This document shows, in pieces, positions 44,375-53,549 of a DNA stretch of 64,000 nucleotides. This stretch comes from Maribacter luteus (GTDB taxonomy: Bacteria > Bacteroidota > Bacteroidia > Flavobacteriales > Flavobacteriaceae): NCBI RefSeq assembly GCF_009674825.1, contig NZ_WKJH01000001.1, positions 62,001-126,000 on the forward strand, in the 5' to 3' direction. The position numbers were made by a program, and so were the translations under genes. Positions within the stretch are counted from its first letter, which is position 1. The number at the start of each line of letters is the position of its first letter. The notes beneath the pieces were generated by a model, which did not search any database, had not been told where the DNA came from, and saw nothing but the letters and a program-made list of their open reading frames with translations.

Positions 44375-45571
44375 TTATTCGTTAAAGAGGGCTTTACGTA
44401 TACCCCATTCGAGTCCGCGCAGTTCTGCCAATCCCCTTAAACGGCCAATCCCCGAATATCCCGGGTTGGTCTTTTTTCGAAGGTCATCGAGCATCTTGTG
44501 ACCATGATCGGGACGCATTGGCATACGCAAGTCTTTTCTACCAGATGATTTTCGTTTTTCGTGTTCTACGATCAAGGCCTTCATAACATTGTACATATCA
44601 ACATCACCTTCTAAATGATTTGCCTCATGAAAATTTCCATTGGCATCCCTTTGTGTACTACGAAGGTGAATAAAGTGAATACGACTACCCAAACGTTCAA
44701 CCATTCCCGGTAGATCGTTATCCTTTCGAACGCCGAAAGACCCTGTACAGAAGGTGAGTCCGTTATTTGGGCTATCAACAGCCTTATAAAGCTCAACAAT
44801 ATCCTGTTCGGTGCTTACCACCCTTGGTAAACCTAAAATGGGATAAGGAGGATCATCGGGATGTATGCACATTAAAACCCCTGCTTTTTCAGCCGTTGGA
44901 ATGATATGCCCTAAAAACTCGAACAAATGTTTCTTTAATTTCACCCCATCAATAGCATCATAAGTAGCCAAAATAGAATTGAACTCCTCTAAGGAATATC
45001 CTTCTTCAGCACCTGGAAGCCCTGCTATGATATTATTTGATAATTGTTGTTTTCCTTCTTCGGACAAACCATCATAATATTTTTTAGCAGCAGCAACTTC
45101 TTCTTCTGAATATGTTTTTTCTGCTCCGGGACGTTTCAACAAAAACAATTCAAATGCAGCAAAAGCAGCAGCTTCGAACCGTAATGCCTTGGAACCGTCT
45201 TCTACCTGGAACTCAAGATCGGTTCTTGTCCAATCCAAAACAGGCATAAAATTATAGCAAACGATATCGATACCGCATTTACCTAAATTGGCCAAGGTCT
45301 CCTTATAGTTATCAACATACTGCAAATAACCTTCTGCTTGGGTTTTAATTGCTTCATGTATCGGTACGCTCTCAACGACCGACCATGTAAGCCCAGCAGC
45401 TTCAACTTCATTTTTCCTTTTAGTAATTTCCGAAACGGTCCAAACCTCTCCGTTCGGAATATGATGTAAGGCGGTAACCACTCCGGTAGCACCTGCCTGT
45501 CTAATATCTGAAAGGGATACAGGGTCATTTGGCCCATACCATCTCCAAGTCTGTTCTAAAGTCATACTCAT
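44375..45571 (-). CDS. uxuA: Mannonate dehydratase
   Basis: A 398-residue UxuA of normal length. It starts [20 protein letters not shown], the family N-terminus; the loop [17 protein letters not shown] and [11 protein letters not shown] near the end carry metal-binding residues. It dehydrates D-mannonate to 2-keto-3-deoxygluconate, which KdgK then phosphorylates. A second ATG two codons in is possible. It lies between the SDR gene (12 bases) and kduI (32 bases) in one operon, feeding glucuronate-derived carbon into the same KDG pool as alginate. Confidence 0.93.
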   Translation of the reverse strand: MSMTLEQTWRWYGPNDPVSLSDIRQAGATGVVTALHHIPNGEVWTVSEITKRKNEVEAAGLTWSVVESVPIHEAIKTQAEGYLQYVDNYKETLANLGKCGIDIVCYNFMPVLDWTRTDLEFQVEDGSKALRFEAAAFAAFELFLLKRPGAEKTYSEEEVAAAKKYYDGLSEEGKQQLSNNIIAGLPGAEEGYSLEEFNSILATYDAIDGVKLKKHLFEFLGHIIPTAEKAGVLMCIHPDDPPYPILGLPRVVSTEQDIVELYKAVDSPNNGLTFCTGSFGVRKDNDLPGMVERLGSRIHFIHLRSTQRDANGNFHEANHLEGDVDMYNVMKALIVEHEKRKSSGRKDLRMPMRPDHGHKMLDDLRKKTNPGYSGIGRLRGLAELRGLEWGIRKALFNE

Positions 45572-45583
45572 TATTCTATATTA

Positions 45584-46414
45584 TTAAACACCACTGAAAG
45601 CACTAAAACCACCATCTATAGGCACTACCACACCGGTAACGAAAGCGGCACCCTTATCACTTAGCCATAAGGCCGTGCTTATTAAATCCTCTGGTTCACC
45701 AAAACGCCCCATGGGTGTCTGACCGATAATCGTATTCCCTCTTGGGGTCAACTCACCATCTTCACCTAACAACAAAGCCCTGTTTTGATCGGTTAGGAAA
45801 AATCCAGGCGCCAAGGCATTAACGCGTATCCCTACTTTTGAGAAATGCACTGCCAACCATTGGGTAAAATTGGAAACAGCAGCTTTTGCACCACTATAAG
45901 CCGGTATCTTGGTCAAAGGTGTAAAGGCATTCATGGAAGATATATTCAAAATACTGCAATCCTTTCTACCGACCATATCCTGCGCAAAAATCTGGGTAGG
46001 TAAAAGCGTACCGATAAAATTAAGATTAAAGGTGAATTGGATACCATTGATGTCCAAATCGAAAAAAGTTTTAAACCCTTCTGTGGTCTTCTTCAGATCC
46101 TCTATTTCCAAATACGGGTTGCTTGTTGTTCCCAAGGGATGGTTGCCCCCAGCTCCATTCACCAAAATATCGCATGGCCCCAATTGACTATTGACCTCCT
46201 TTTTGGCAGATTCAAGGGAATCTTTCTCCAAAACATTGGCAACCACACTTATGGCAGTACCACCATGGGAGTTTATATCTTCAGCCACCTTATCAGCGGC
46301 CTCCTTTTTTAGGTCCAAAACCGCAATTTTATGACCTTCTTTAGCAAAGGCCTTGGCCAATGCGCTGATTAGAACCCCACCGGCCCCCGTTAACACTATT
46401 ACTTTTTTATCCAT
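45584..46414 (-). CDS. SDR oxidoreductase, probable D-mannonate/fructuronate reductase
   Basis: A 276-residue SDR with TGAGGVLISALA (cofactor loop), NGAGGNHP in place of NNAG, and catalytic YSGAK. In Bacteroidetes such SDRs stand beside uxuA and are taken to replace the unrelated UxuB, reducing fructuronate to mannonate. The substrate is inferred from position only. First gene of the uxuA-kduI-kduD operon; its promoter should lie in 46415-46700. Confidence 0.75.
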   Translation of the reverse strand: MDKKVIVLTGAGGVLISALAKAFAKEGHKIAVLDLKKEAADKVAEDINSHGGTAISVVANVLEKDSLESAKKEVNSQLGPCDILVNGAGGNHPLGTTSNPYLEIEDLKKTTEGFKTFFDLDINGIQFTFNLNFIGTLLPTQIFAQDMVGRKDCSILNISSMNAFTPLTKIPAYSGAKAAVSNFTQWLAVHFSKVGIRVNALAPGFFLTDQNRALLLGEDGELTPRGNTIIGQTPMGRFGEPEDLISTALWLSDKGAAFVTGVVVPIDGGFSAFSGV

Positions 46415-46981
46415 TTCCAGATTCGTTAAATTTTAATTTTTATGGGCAACGACTATATGAATCTATAGCACTTCTTCAAATTTCTGGGTTTTATGCCAAA
46501 TGAACTAACCAACCAACTAAACAATTGTACATAAAGGGTCTAATCACGTTCATTTTTGTGACCTTAAAGTTACGCATTGCCTTTGTTCTATCCATCCTGT
46601 AATATCTTGTTTCTTGTTAGAAAAATTATAAAACATATTATAAGGTTATTTAAGAAAAAAGATAATCGCAGTACTTGTAGTTTTTGCTATTAATAATCCA
46701 AGTTTTAAACAAAAGGCATCTACCCTATTAAACGCTTCAGGATTTACCAAATCCTGAATTCAAGTTATAGCTCTGGAGAATTGAATGCCCAAATTCTTCA
46801 TTGGACATTATGCAGTCGCGGTAATTAAATAATCATAGAAGATTATTTTCTAAAGTAACAGCTAAAGAAATTTGAAAAAAGAATTCTAGGGGCTATTTCA
46901 ATAATATTGTACTTCTTATAAAAAGCTACGAACAATACAAATTAATTCTAACGTATTAGTTGTTCATAGCATAAATTATTC
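46415..46981. other. Intergenic region upstream of the hexuronate operon
   Basis: About 570 bases without a convincing gene. It should hold the promoter of the minus-strand operon below it. At 46736-46758 TTCAGGATTT-ACC-AAATCCTGAA forms a perfect ten-base palindrome with a three-base centre and no T-run, so a regulator site or RNA hairpin rather than a simple terminator. The palindrome does not match the GntR sites at 54262 or 61247. Confidence 0.4.
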
Positions 46982-47033
46982 TTATTGGATTTTGTTTTGA
47001 ACAAGTAAAAAAGATCAAAACAAAACCCAATAA
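46982..47033 (-). terminator. Long hairpin after the hydroxyacid dehydrogenase gene
   Basis: The arms 46982-47000 and 47015-47033 pair at 18 of 19 positions around a 14-base loop. The hairpin begins 14 bases after the stop of the minus-strand gene, where a terminator is expected. The tail after it is A/T-rich but lacks a long T-run. Confidence 0.65.
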
Positions 47034-47046
47034 AATCAAAAAGAAA

Positions 47047-47934
47047 CTATTTCTGTAATTTTAAGAAATAATCAAAGATTTCAGGAACATTACCACTACC
47101 CATATCCGCATCAAAAGCAGCCTGAAGGTTAGACGAAGTAGCCTCCGCAATCTTGGAAACCGTACCTAGATCTTTCATCATATGTACGAAATAACCTAAA
47201 TCTTTATTGGCATTGGCAATCGAGAATCCCAAATCACTTACGTTATCCACGGCATAGTTTTTACAGAATTTCATGAACGGCGAATTCGATGGTCCGGCAG
47301 ACATGATATCAAACAATTGTTGTCCATCGACTCCAGCTAGTTTCGCTGCTGCGAATGCTTGTGACATAGCTACCACGGTAGTCATACCCATAAAATTATT
47401 AATCAACTTTGTGGTATGACCGGCACCCAAGGCTCCTAAATGGAATATGTTCTCACCTTGCTCTTCCAAAACAGGTTTTACTTTCTCGAAAGTTTCTTTA
47501 TCCCCGGCTGCCATAATATTTAGCAGTCCGTCTTTAGCGTGCGCAGGTGTACGACCTAGGGGAGCATCTATCATACCGGCACCTTTATCGGCAAGATCTT
47601 TACCGATCTTACGGGTAGACGAAGGAATCGATGTTCCAAAATCAATCAAAACCGCGCCTTCCTTTATTCCTGCCAGTATACCATCATCGCCATAAACGAT
47701 CTTCTCCACAACAGCGGAAGTAGTCAGACAAAGCATTACGATATCACTTTTTTCAGCCAATTCTTTTGGCGAGACCGCTTCACTGGCATTACCACGAGCG
47801 ACAACGGTGGCGACTGCTTCCTTATCTAAGTCTATAACGGATAGTTGATAACCTCTATTCTGTAGATTTTCAACCATGTTAGCTCCCATAAGGCCAAGGC
47901 CGATAAATCCTATTGAGGGTTTTTTCATGTTCAT
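47047..47934 (-). CDS. Beta-hydroxyacid dehydrogenase (3-HIBADH/tartronate-semialdehyde reductase family)
   Basis: A 295-residue NAD(P)-dependent oxidoreductase from ATG 47934. The TTG at 47943 and ATG 47928 are other possible starts. It has the Rossmann motif GFIGLGLMGANM, the substrate-binding DAPLGRTPAHAKDG, and the catalytic lysine in GHTTKLINNF. The family reduces tartronate semialdehyde, 3-hydroxyisobutyrate and related compounds. Placement within the alginate locus suggests a side role in uronate breakdown, perhaps a DEH or semialdehyde reductase; this is inference. It stands as a single unit with its own hairpin downstream and a palindrome upstream, separate from the eda operon. Confidence 0.83.
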   Translation of the reverse strand: MNMKKPSIGFIGLGLMGANMVENLQNRGYQLSVIDLDKEAVATVVARGNASEAVSPKELAEKSDIVMLCLTTSAVVEKIVYGDDGILAGIKEGAVLIDFGTSIPSSTRKIGKDLADKGAGMIDAPLGRTPAHAKDGLLNIMAAGDKETFEKVKPVLEEQGENIFHLGALGAGHTTKLINNFMGMTTVVAMSQAFAAAKLAGVDGQQLFDIMSAGPSNSPFMKFCKNYAVDNVSDLGFSIANANKDLGYFVHMMKDLGTVSKIAEATSSNLQAAFDADMGSGNVPEIFDYFLKLQK

Positions 47935-47965
47935 TGTTTTCAATTAATAAATGTTGGCACAAAGA

Positions 47966-47979
47966 TATGCATTTGCATA
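47966..47979. promoter_or_regulatory. Palindrome upstream of the hydroxyacid dehydrogenase gene
   Basis: TATGCA-TT-TGCATA, perfect arms, 32-45 bases before the ATG at 47934. It may be an operator. The rest of 47944-48213 shows no supported gene; a frame on the + strand there runs antisense into eda. Confidence 0.35.
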
Positions 47980-48213
47980 CTTCCGTACCTGATCGGATCC
48001 AATTCCAAAATTTCAAAAATATAGTGGGTAAGACCTACTTCTTATGAAAAAAACAAATGGTATCACTATGGTAAATTGGTATTTTCCTGATTCTTGTCAA
48101 AAAAACAACGCTCTTTTGATGTTTATGATAAAAATGCTTTTTGCCAATGATAGCCTTACTGATTATCTACGTTTTCATGGAAGCAAGACCCATGATAATA
48201 AAATCTATATCCG

Positions 48214-48248
48214 GAGCAAGCAATTATGGTCAAATCAATTACTTGCTC
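48214..48248 (-). terminator. Hairpin after eda
   Basis: GAGCAAGCAATT and AATTACTTGCTC pair with one mismatch around 11 bases. It lies 14 bases after the eda stop on the minus strand, at the end of the five-gene operon. There is no long T-run, so termination strength is uncertain. Confidence 0.5.
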
Positions 48249-48262
48249 TGGTTCTTGTACTA

Positions 48263-48931
48263 TTACTTTCTTACTGTTTTTATAGTTTCCAAAGCTTCGC
48301 GAACTGCTTTTTCCAGACCTTTATAATCTTTATTGGCGAGTACATCCTTACTGATCAATTGCGATCCCATGCCTACACAAGTAACACCAGCCTCGAACCA
48401 ACCTTTAAGGTTGGAAGTTTCGGTTGAAACACCACCAGTTGGCATAACACTTGTCCATGGTTGAGGACCTTTTATTGCCTTTACAAATCCAGGACCATAG
48501 GTTGATCCCGGGAATAATTTCACTATCTCACATCCCAATTCCTCTGCCCTATTGATCTCGGTCAAAGAACCACAGCCCGGTGACCACAATACTTTTCTAC
48601 GGTTACAGGCTATCGCTATATCTTCACGTAATGAAGGGGTAACAATGAAATTCGCACCTAATTGCATGTATAAAGAAGCCGCCCCTGCATCGGTAATTGA
48701 ACCAACGCCCAAAATCATTCCGGGAAGTTCCGCAATGGCATATTTGTTCAATTCACCAAAAATCTCAAAGGCAAAATCACCCCGACTTGTAAACTCCATT
48801 AATCTGGCTCCACCGTCATAACAAGCTTTCAATACTTTTTTACCCAATTCAATATCCGGATGGTAAAACAAAGGCACCATGCCTGTTTCTTTCATCACGT
48901 TTGCCACTTCAATTCTTGAATATTGTGCCAT
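48263..48931 (-). CDS. eda: KDPG aldolase
   Basis: A 222-residue class I aldolase. Visible are the catalytic glutamate and arginine (LMEFTSRGDF), GVGSITDAG, and the Schiff-base lysine in CEIVKLFPGSTYGPGF. It splits 2-keto-3-deoxy-6-phosphogluconate into pyruvate and glyceraldehyde 3-phosphate, the last committed step for alginate, mannonate and DKII carbon. Four bases after the phosphofructokinase stop, so co-transcribed, and last gene of the operon that begins at the transporter. Confidence 0.93.
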   Translation of the reverse strand: MAQYSRIEVANVMKETGMVPLFYHPDIELGKKVLKACYDGGARLMEFTSRGDFAFEIFGELNKYAIAELPGMILGVGSITDAGAASLYMQLGANFIVTPSLREDIAIACNRRKVLWSPGCGSLTEINRAEELGCEIVKLFPGSTYGPGFVKAIKGPQPWTSVMPTGGVSTETSNLKGWFEAGVTCVGMGSQLISKDVLANKDYKGLEKAVREALETIKTVRK

Positions 48932-48935
48932 ATAC

Positions 48936-50159
48936 TTATTTTTTGTTTAATATTTTTTTAAAATCGTATGCTGAAGGTTCATTTACATACTTCCTAGCAG
49001 CTTCGTAATCGTTCTCTTTTAAATAATCTAAATTCTGAAAACATAGATGTGCAAATTCGGATTCTATATCGACCAATCTTGGGGGTATTTTACCGCTCAC
49101 ATCTTGCATATCGGTTAAGAACATTGGGGTTATTTCCCCTCTGGAGTTTGCACTCACCATACAGCCACTAAGTCCTTGGTCATAAAGCTTCTTTACCCCG
49201 ATGCCCAATAAGGTACATAGCGTAAGATCAAACCCTATCGGTCTGCAACAACGTAGTTCATAACCCAACTCTACCGGCCTACTTTTAACATTCAATCCTA
49301 ATTTCCCCAATTCTTTTTGGAGAAGTACATTGAGTATATGAGATTTACTAACATTACCCAATTCAGGATGGCCATGGTCATCATAAGTGAAATTAATACC
49401 TATTTTATCCAATTCTGATTTTGGCATGGAATGAAAAACACCTTCACTCACCATTGCCACACCATACTTGATTCCCTTAACTTTTCTCTTGACTATTGAA
49501 GAAATTATAAGACGAATTACCTTATCAAGGGTAAGATCTGTATTATTGAACATTTCTGGGATAACCATCATTGGAAAATGACAGCTTGTAGCAATACCAA
49601 ATGCCAAATGACCAGCTGATCTACCCATGGCACACATAACAAACCAATTATGGCTCGTACGCGCATCTTCGTAAGTTGTATTTCCGATCCGTACGCCTTC
49701 ATCCTTGGCAGAATGGAACCCGAATGTGGGATTCCTGTCCGGCAAAGGCAAGTCATTATCAATTGTTTTTGGAACGTGGATATTGGATATAAAAATGTTT
49801 TCCTTTTCAAGGTAGGTAGTAATTCTATTGGCAGTAGAGGCGGTATCATCACCACCAATACTGACCAATAGTTTTACATCGTTATCTAAAAACAGGTTAG
49901 TGTTTAGACTTTCGTTTTTAGGTTTGAACCTACTCATGACCAAGGTTGAACCACCTCGGCTAAAAATTCTATCAGCATGATCAAAATCAAATTCCTTTAT
50001 TTCCGGATTCTCACTGAAAATGCCTTTAAACCCTTCGTGCAATCCTAAAACCCTATAACCATCCTTTAAAAAAACCTTGGCCACCGTGCTGATCACTGAA
50101 TTGATTCCAGGTGCGGGCCCTCCCCCACAAATAATCAATACCGATTTACCATTGGCCAT
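48936..50159 (-). CDS. Phosphofructokinase of PPi-dependent type
   Basis: A 407-residue member of the phosphofructokinase family. The phosphate-donor site reads GGDDT at 102-106 and the catalytic loop PKTIDND at 130-136. ATP enzymes normally have GGDGS and PGTIDND; the second aspartate and the lysine are marks of pyrophosphate-dependent enzymes. Such enzymes work in both directions, so it may return triose carbon from the Entner-Doudoroff route to fructose 6-phosphate. It lies 42 bases after kdgK and 4 bases before eda, firmly within the operon. Donor choice is predicted from residues only, and a different sugar phosphate substrate is possible. Confidence 0.82.
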   Translation of the reverse strand: MANGKSVLIICGGGPAPGINSVISTVAKVFLKDGYRVLGLHEGFKGIFSENPEIKEFDFDHADRIFSRGGSTLVMSRFKPKNESLNTNLFLDNDVKLLVSIGGDDTASTANRITTYLEKENIFISNIHVPKTIDNDLPLPDRNPTFGFHSAKDEGVRIGNTTYEDARTSHNWFVMCAMGRSAGHLAFGIATSCHFPMMVIPEMFNNTDLTLDKVIRLIISSIVKRKVKGIKYGVAMVSEGVFHSMPKSELDKIGINFTYDDHGHPELGNVSKSHILNVLLQKELGKLGLNVKSRPVELGYELRCCRPIGFDLTLCTLLGIGVKKLYDQGLSGCMVSANSRGEITPMFLTDMQDVSGKIPPRLVDIESEFAHLCFQNLDYLKENDYEAARKYVNEPSAYDFKKILNKK

Positions 50160-50201
50160 TTTAAAACGAATCGTTTAAAGTCATAGAATCATATGTGCTG
50201 T

Positions 50202-51242
50202 TTATCTGGCCACACGACCAGATGCATCACCACCCATTAGTTTTTCTACCTCGGCCACGGTCACCAAGTTGGCATCACCTTTAATAGTGTGTTTTAAACA
50301 GGAAGCTGCTACGGCAAAATCCAAGGCATTTTGATCATCTTCAGGATATTTCAACAATCCGTAAATCAGACCACCCATGAACGAATCTCCGCCACCTACA
50401 CGATCTACGATATCAGTAATCTGATATTGACGGGTCTCATACATTTTCTTACCATCATATAAAACTCCTGCCCAAGTGTTATGTGACGCCGAAATAGATC
50501 CACGAAGTGTGGTAATCACTTTTTTGGCACGTGGAAATTTCTCCATCATCTGCTTACATACAGACAAAAAGGCTTCCGCTTTTACATCATGACCTTGGGT
50601 CTGAACCGTAATACCTTCTGGTTTAATTCCGAAATGCATTTCAGCATCCTCCTCGTTTCCTAGGATAATATCACAATATGAAGTCAACTCGGTCATAATC
50701 GTTTCACGATCACCGCCATATTTCCATAATTTAGCACGATAATTCAAATCTGTGGAGATGGTTATCCCTTTTTCACTAGCAACCTTAACGGCCTCAAGGC
50801 AAACATCGGCTGCCCCTTGTGAAATTGCCGGTGTAATACCTGTCCAATGGAACCATTCTACCCCGTCGAATACAGCATCCCAATCGATCATTCCTGATTT
50901 TATTTCACTAATAGCGGAATGGGCCCTGTCATAGACCACTTTACTACCCCTACTAACGGCTCCTGTTTCCAAAAAATAGATTCCTAGACGATCACCACCA
51001 TAAACGATCTTATCGACCCCAACACCACGCTTGCGCATTTCCATAAGGGCACACTCTCCAATGTCATTTTTTGGAAGTCGTGTTACAAAATCTACGGGTA
51101 CACCATAATTTGCTAAAGAGACCGCTACATTGGATTCCCCTCCTCCATAAACCACATCAAAACTGTTGGCTTGGGAAAACCTTAAAAATCCTGGAGGTGC
51201 CAATCTTAGCATTATCTCTCCGAAAGTGACTACTTTTTTCAT
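50202..51242 (-). CDS. kdgK: 2-keto-3-deoxygluconate kinase
   Basis: A 346-residue PfkB-family sugar kinase. It begins MKKVVTFGEIMLRLAPPG, has YGGGESNVAVSLANYG near residue 31, and the catalytic DRVGGGDSFMGGLIYGLL near 285. It phosphorylates KDG at the 6-hydroxyl to give KDPG, the Eda substrate. It follows the SDR gene by 58 bases and precedes the phosphofructokinase by 42 bases. Its place links the alginate, glucuronate and KduID branches, which all give KDG. Confidence 0.93.
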   Translation of the reverse strand: MKKVVTFGEIMLRLAPPGFLRFSQANSFDVVYGGGESNVAVSLANYGVPVDFVTRLPKNDIGECALMEMRKRGVGVDKIVYGGDRLGIYFLETGAVSRGSKVVYDRAHSAISEIKSGMIDWDAVFDGVEWFHWTGITPAISQGAADVCLEAVKVASEKGITISTDLNYRAKLWKYGGDRETIMTELTSYCDIILGNEEDAEMHFGIKPEGITVQTQGHDVKAEAFLSVCKQMMEKFPRAKKVITTLRGSISASHNTWAGVLYDGKKMYETRQYQITDIVDRVGGGDSFMGGLIYGLLKYPEDDQNALDFAVAASCLKHTIKGDANLVTVAEVEKLMGGDASGRVAR

Positions 51243-51300
51243 ATAAAATCGGATTATTTTATTCTTTTTTTAAACTGAATTTAAGTTCTCTATTCTAAAT

Positions 51301-52065
51301 TTAAATTCCTAAGCCTTGGCCCCCACCTACTTGAATGGTCTCAGCCGTTAGGAAAGAAGCGTCATCACTAACCAAAAATGAAATCACCGAAGCTACTTCT
51401 TCAGGTTGTCCTAATCTACCCAACAAAATATTGTTTTTCCATGAAGCGAAAACTTCCGGTTTGGTTGATTTGATCTGCGCATGGAAAGGTGTATCGATAG
51501 TACCTGGAGATACTGCATTAACCCTAATTCCATATTCTGCCAAATCTTTTGCTAAAGCCCTTGTAATAGCATGTACAGCAGCTTTGGACGTACCATAGAT
51601 ACCAGCACCTGGCCCTCCAGCATTCCACCCGGCAATTGAAGTATAATTAATAATTGAGGCGTTCTCCCCTTTTTTAAGGAATGGAATGGCCGCTCTTGAA
51701 GCGAAAAAAGTTGAATCAAGGTTCAATGCCATGACAAATCTGTAAAATTCTGTAGTCATTTCTTCAAATCTTGATCTTCCGCCCAAACCACCGGCATTAT
51801 TTACCAACACATCAATTTTACCGTATTTTTCACCGATTTTAGTGATGTTGGATGTAACTTCTTCTTCTTTTGTAACATCAAAACCATAGTACTCAGCAGT
51901 AATACCTTCAGCCTTAAGCTCTTCTATTCTTTTGGCTCCTTCCTCATCTTCAATACCATTAAGGACAACGGTATACCCGTCTTTTCCCAATCTTTTCGCT
52001 ACTTGGAAACCAATACCACCGGTTGCTCCTGTAATTACTGCTACTTTTCCTTCTGACTTGCTCAT
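51301..52065 (-). CDS. SDR oxidoreductase, probable DEH reductase
   Basis: A 254-residue SDR with TGATGGIGFQVA near residue 14, NNAGG and catalytic YGTSKAA, ending in QVGGGQGLGI. Position between the uronate transporter (31 bases) and kdgK (58 bases) fits the alginate pathway reductase that turns 4-deoxy-L-erythro-5-hexoseulose uronate into KDG. The closest functional pattern is the DEH reductase of alginolytic flavobacteria. NADH or NADPH preference cannot be told with confidence by eye; a glucose/KDG dehydrogenase role is the alternative. Confidence 0.8.
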   Translation of the reverse strand: MSKSEGKVAVITGATGGIGFQVAKRLGKDGYTVVLNGIEDEEGAKRIEELKAEGITAEYYGFDVTKEEEVTSNITKIGEKYGKIDVLVNNAGGLGGRSRFEEMTTEFYRFVMALNLDSTFFASRAAIPFLKKGENASIINYTSIAGWNAGGPGAGIYGTSKAAVHAITRALAKDLAEYGIRVNAVSPGTIDTPFHAQIKSTKPEVFASWKNNILLGRLGQPEEVASVISFLVSDDASFLTAETIQVGGGQGLGI

Positions 52066-52096
52066 TTTTTTAAAAATTTATTATTTTATAATTCTG

Positions 52097-53386
52097 TTAT
52101 TTTTCTACTGACTCGATTTTTCTTGCGAAGTAATAAATGGCACCAACACCTAGCGGGACAAATATTCCAATTACAACAAAAATGGGTGTATAAGAGTAGT
52201 TATCTACAATTACCGGAACCAAGAAGTTCATGATAATAACGGATAAAACACCGATCATTCCTCCTAATCCCGCTAACGATCCCACAGATTTTCCACTAAA
52301 GAAATCACTTGGTAATGTTTGAACGTTACTAATGGCAAATTGGAACCCGAACAATACAAAAAATACAATCGCTACAAATTTTTCGGCGGTATCCCCTATA
52401 AGTACGGTCGCAATTAATCCGGCAAGCATAATTACACCACCAATTAAAATCGTCGTCTTTCTTCCTTTATCTATTGAGTTCGTTTTCGCAATGATTTTAC
52501 CTGAAACATACCCTCCGATAATACTTCCCAATGCGGCACCGACATAAGGCAACCAAAGGAACATACCTACTTCCTTGACGTTAAATCCATAAATATCGAA
52601 AAGATAAATGGGCATCCAAGTGACAAAAATCCACCAAATAGGTTCTAAAAAGAATCGACCGACTACTACGGCCCAAGACTCTTTGAATGAAAGAATTTCC
52701 TTTAAGCTTTTACCTTTAGTATCCTCTGTTGCATTTTGATCGGCCAAACTTTGACCTTCAAGAATAAAATCTTGCTCTTCTTTTGTAATCCAAGGGTGTT
52801 TTTTCGGACCCGCTTTATTAATTAGCAACCATGGAATAATCCAAAGTATCCCAAAAGAACCTACTACCATAAACGTAATTCTCCACCCAAAAGCAACGAA
52901 CAATGTCGCAATAAACGGTGGGGCTATGACGGATCCAATAGAAGCTCCGGCATTGAATAATCCTTGAGCAATTGCCCGTTCCTTAATTGGAAACCATTCA
53001 GCATTACTTTTTACACCTCCTGGCCAATTCCCAGCTTCAGATAACCCTAAAGTGGTTCTGAAAAAAGCAAGGGAAAAGAATCCTCTAACCGTAGAGTGTA
53101 AAAAAGAGGATATACCCCAAACCCCTATACTGATCACATAACCAATTCTCGTTCCTACTTTGTCAAATAATTTACCGGAGAAAAGTTGACCTAAAGCATA
53201 AGCGACCATAAATACATTGGAAATTAATCCATAATGATACTTTGTAAGACCAAGAGATTGAGCAATTGAGCCCTCTACATCTTCACCTCCCCACATAATT
53301 GAAAGTGCACTTCGGTCAATATAATTAATAACCGTGGCCAAAAATATCAGCCCAATAATCACCCATCTTAATCCCTTTACTTTCAT
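52097..53386 (-). CDS. MFS uronate transporter (ExuT/ACS family)
   Basis: A 429-residue transporter with twelve predicted membrane helices. It has the anion:cation symporter signature ATVINYIDRSALSIMW at the first helix and GLSEAGNWPGGVKSNAEWFP near residue 115, as in hexuronate transporters. It should carry DEH or other uronate monomers across the inner membrane. It is the first gene of the operon transporter-SDR-kdgK-pfk-eda. The 163 bases before it hold the operon promoter; I see no clear copy of the GntR palindrome there. Confidence 0.9.
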   Translation of the reverse strand: MKVKGLRWVIIGLIFLATVINYIDRSALSIMWGGEDVEGSIAQSLGLTKYHYGLISNVFMVAYALGQLFSGKLFDKVGTRIGYVISIGVWGISSFLHSTVRGFFSLAFFRTTLGLSEAGNWPGGVKSNAEWFPIKERAIAQGLFNAGASIGSVIAPPFIATLFVAFGWRITFMVVGSFGILWIIPWLLINKAGPKKHPWITKEEQDFILEGQSLADQNATEDTKGKSLKEILSFKESWAVVVGRFFLEPIWWIFVTWMPIYLFDIYGFNVKEVGMFLWLPYVGAALGSIIGGYVSGKIIAKTNSIDKGRKTTILIGGVIMLAGLIATVLIGDTAEKFVAIVFFVLFGFQFAISNVQTLPSDFFSGKSVGSLAGLGGMIGVLSVIIMNFLVPVIVDNYSYTPIFVVIGIFVPLGVGAIYYFARKIESVEK

Positions 53387-53549
53387 ATTCTATTATTTTA
53401 TTTTTTGAGTATCTATTTAATCGCGGAGTCCTATTAAGCCAGAAACTGACTTAGCAACTAAAACTGATCTAAATTATTTACCTTCCCAGTTTGTTTAAAC
53501 TTAAAAAAGATAAAAGTGCGAGATTCTATCTTTTTCCTTAGACAAGTTT

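Noticed and set aside
48044-48427. A 127-codon + strand frame near eda
   Set aside because: Half of it is antisense to the well-supported eda gene and the hairpin after it, and the protein has no recognisable feature.
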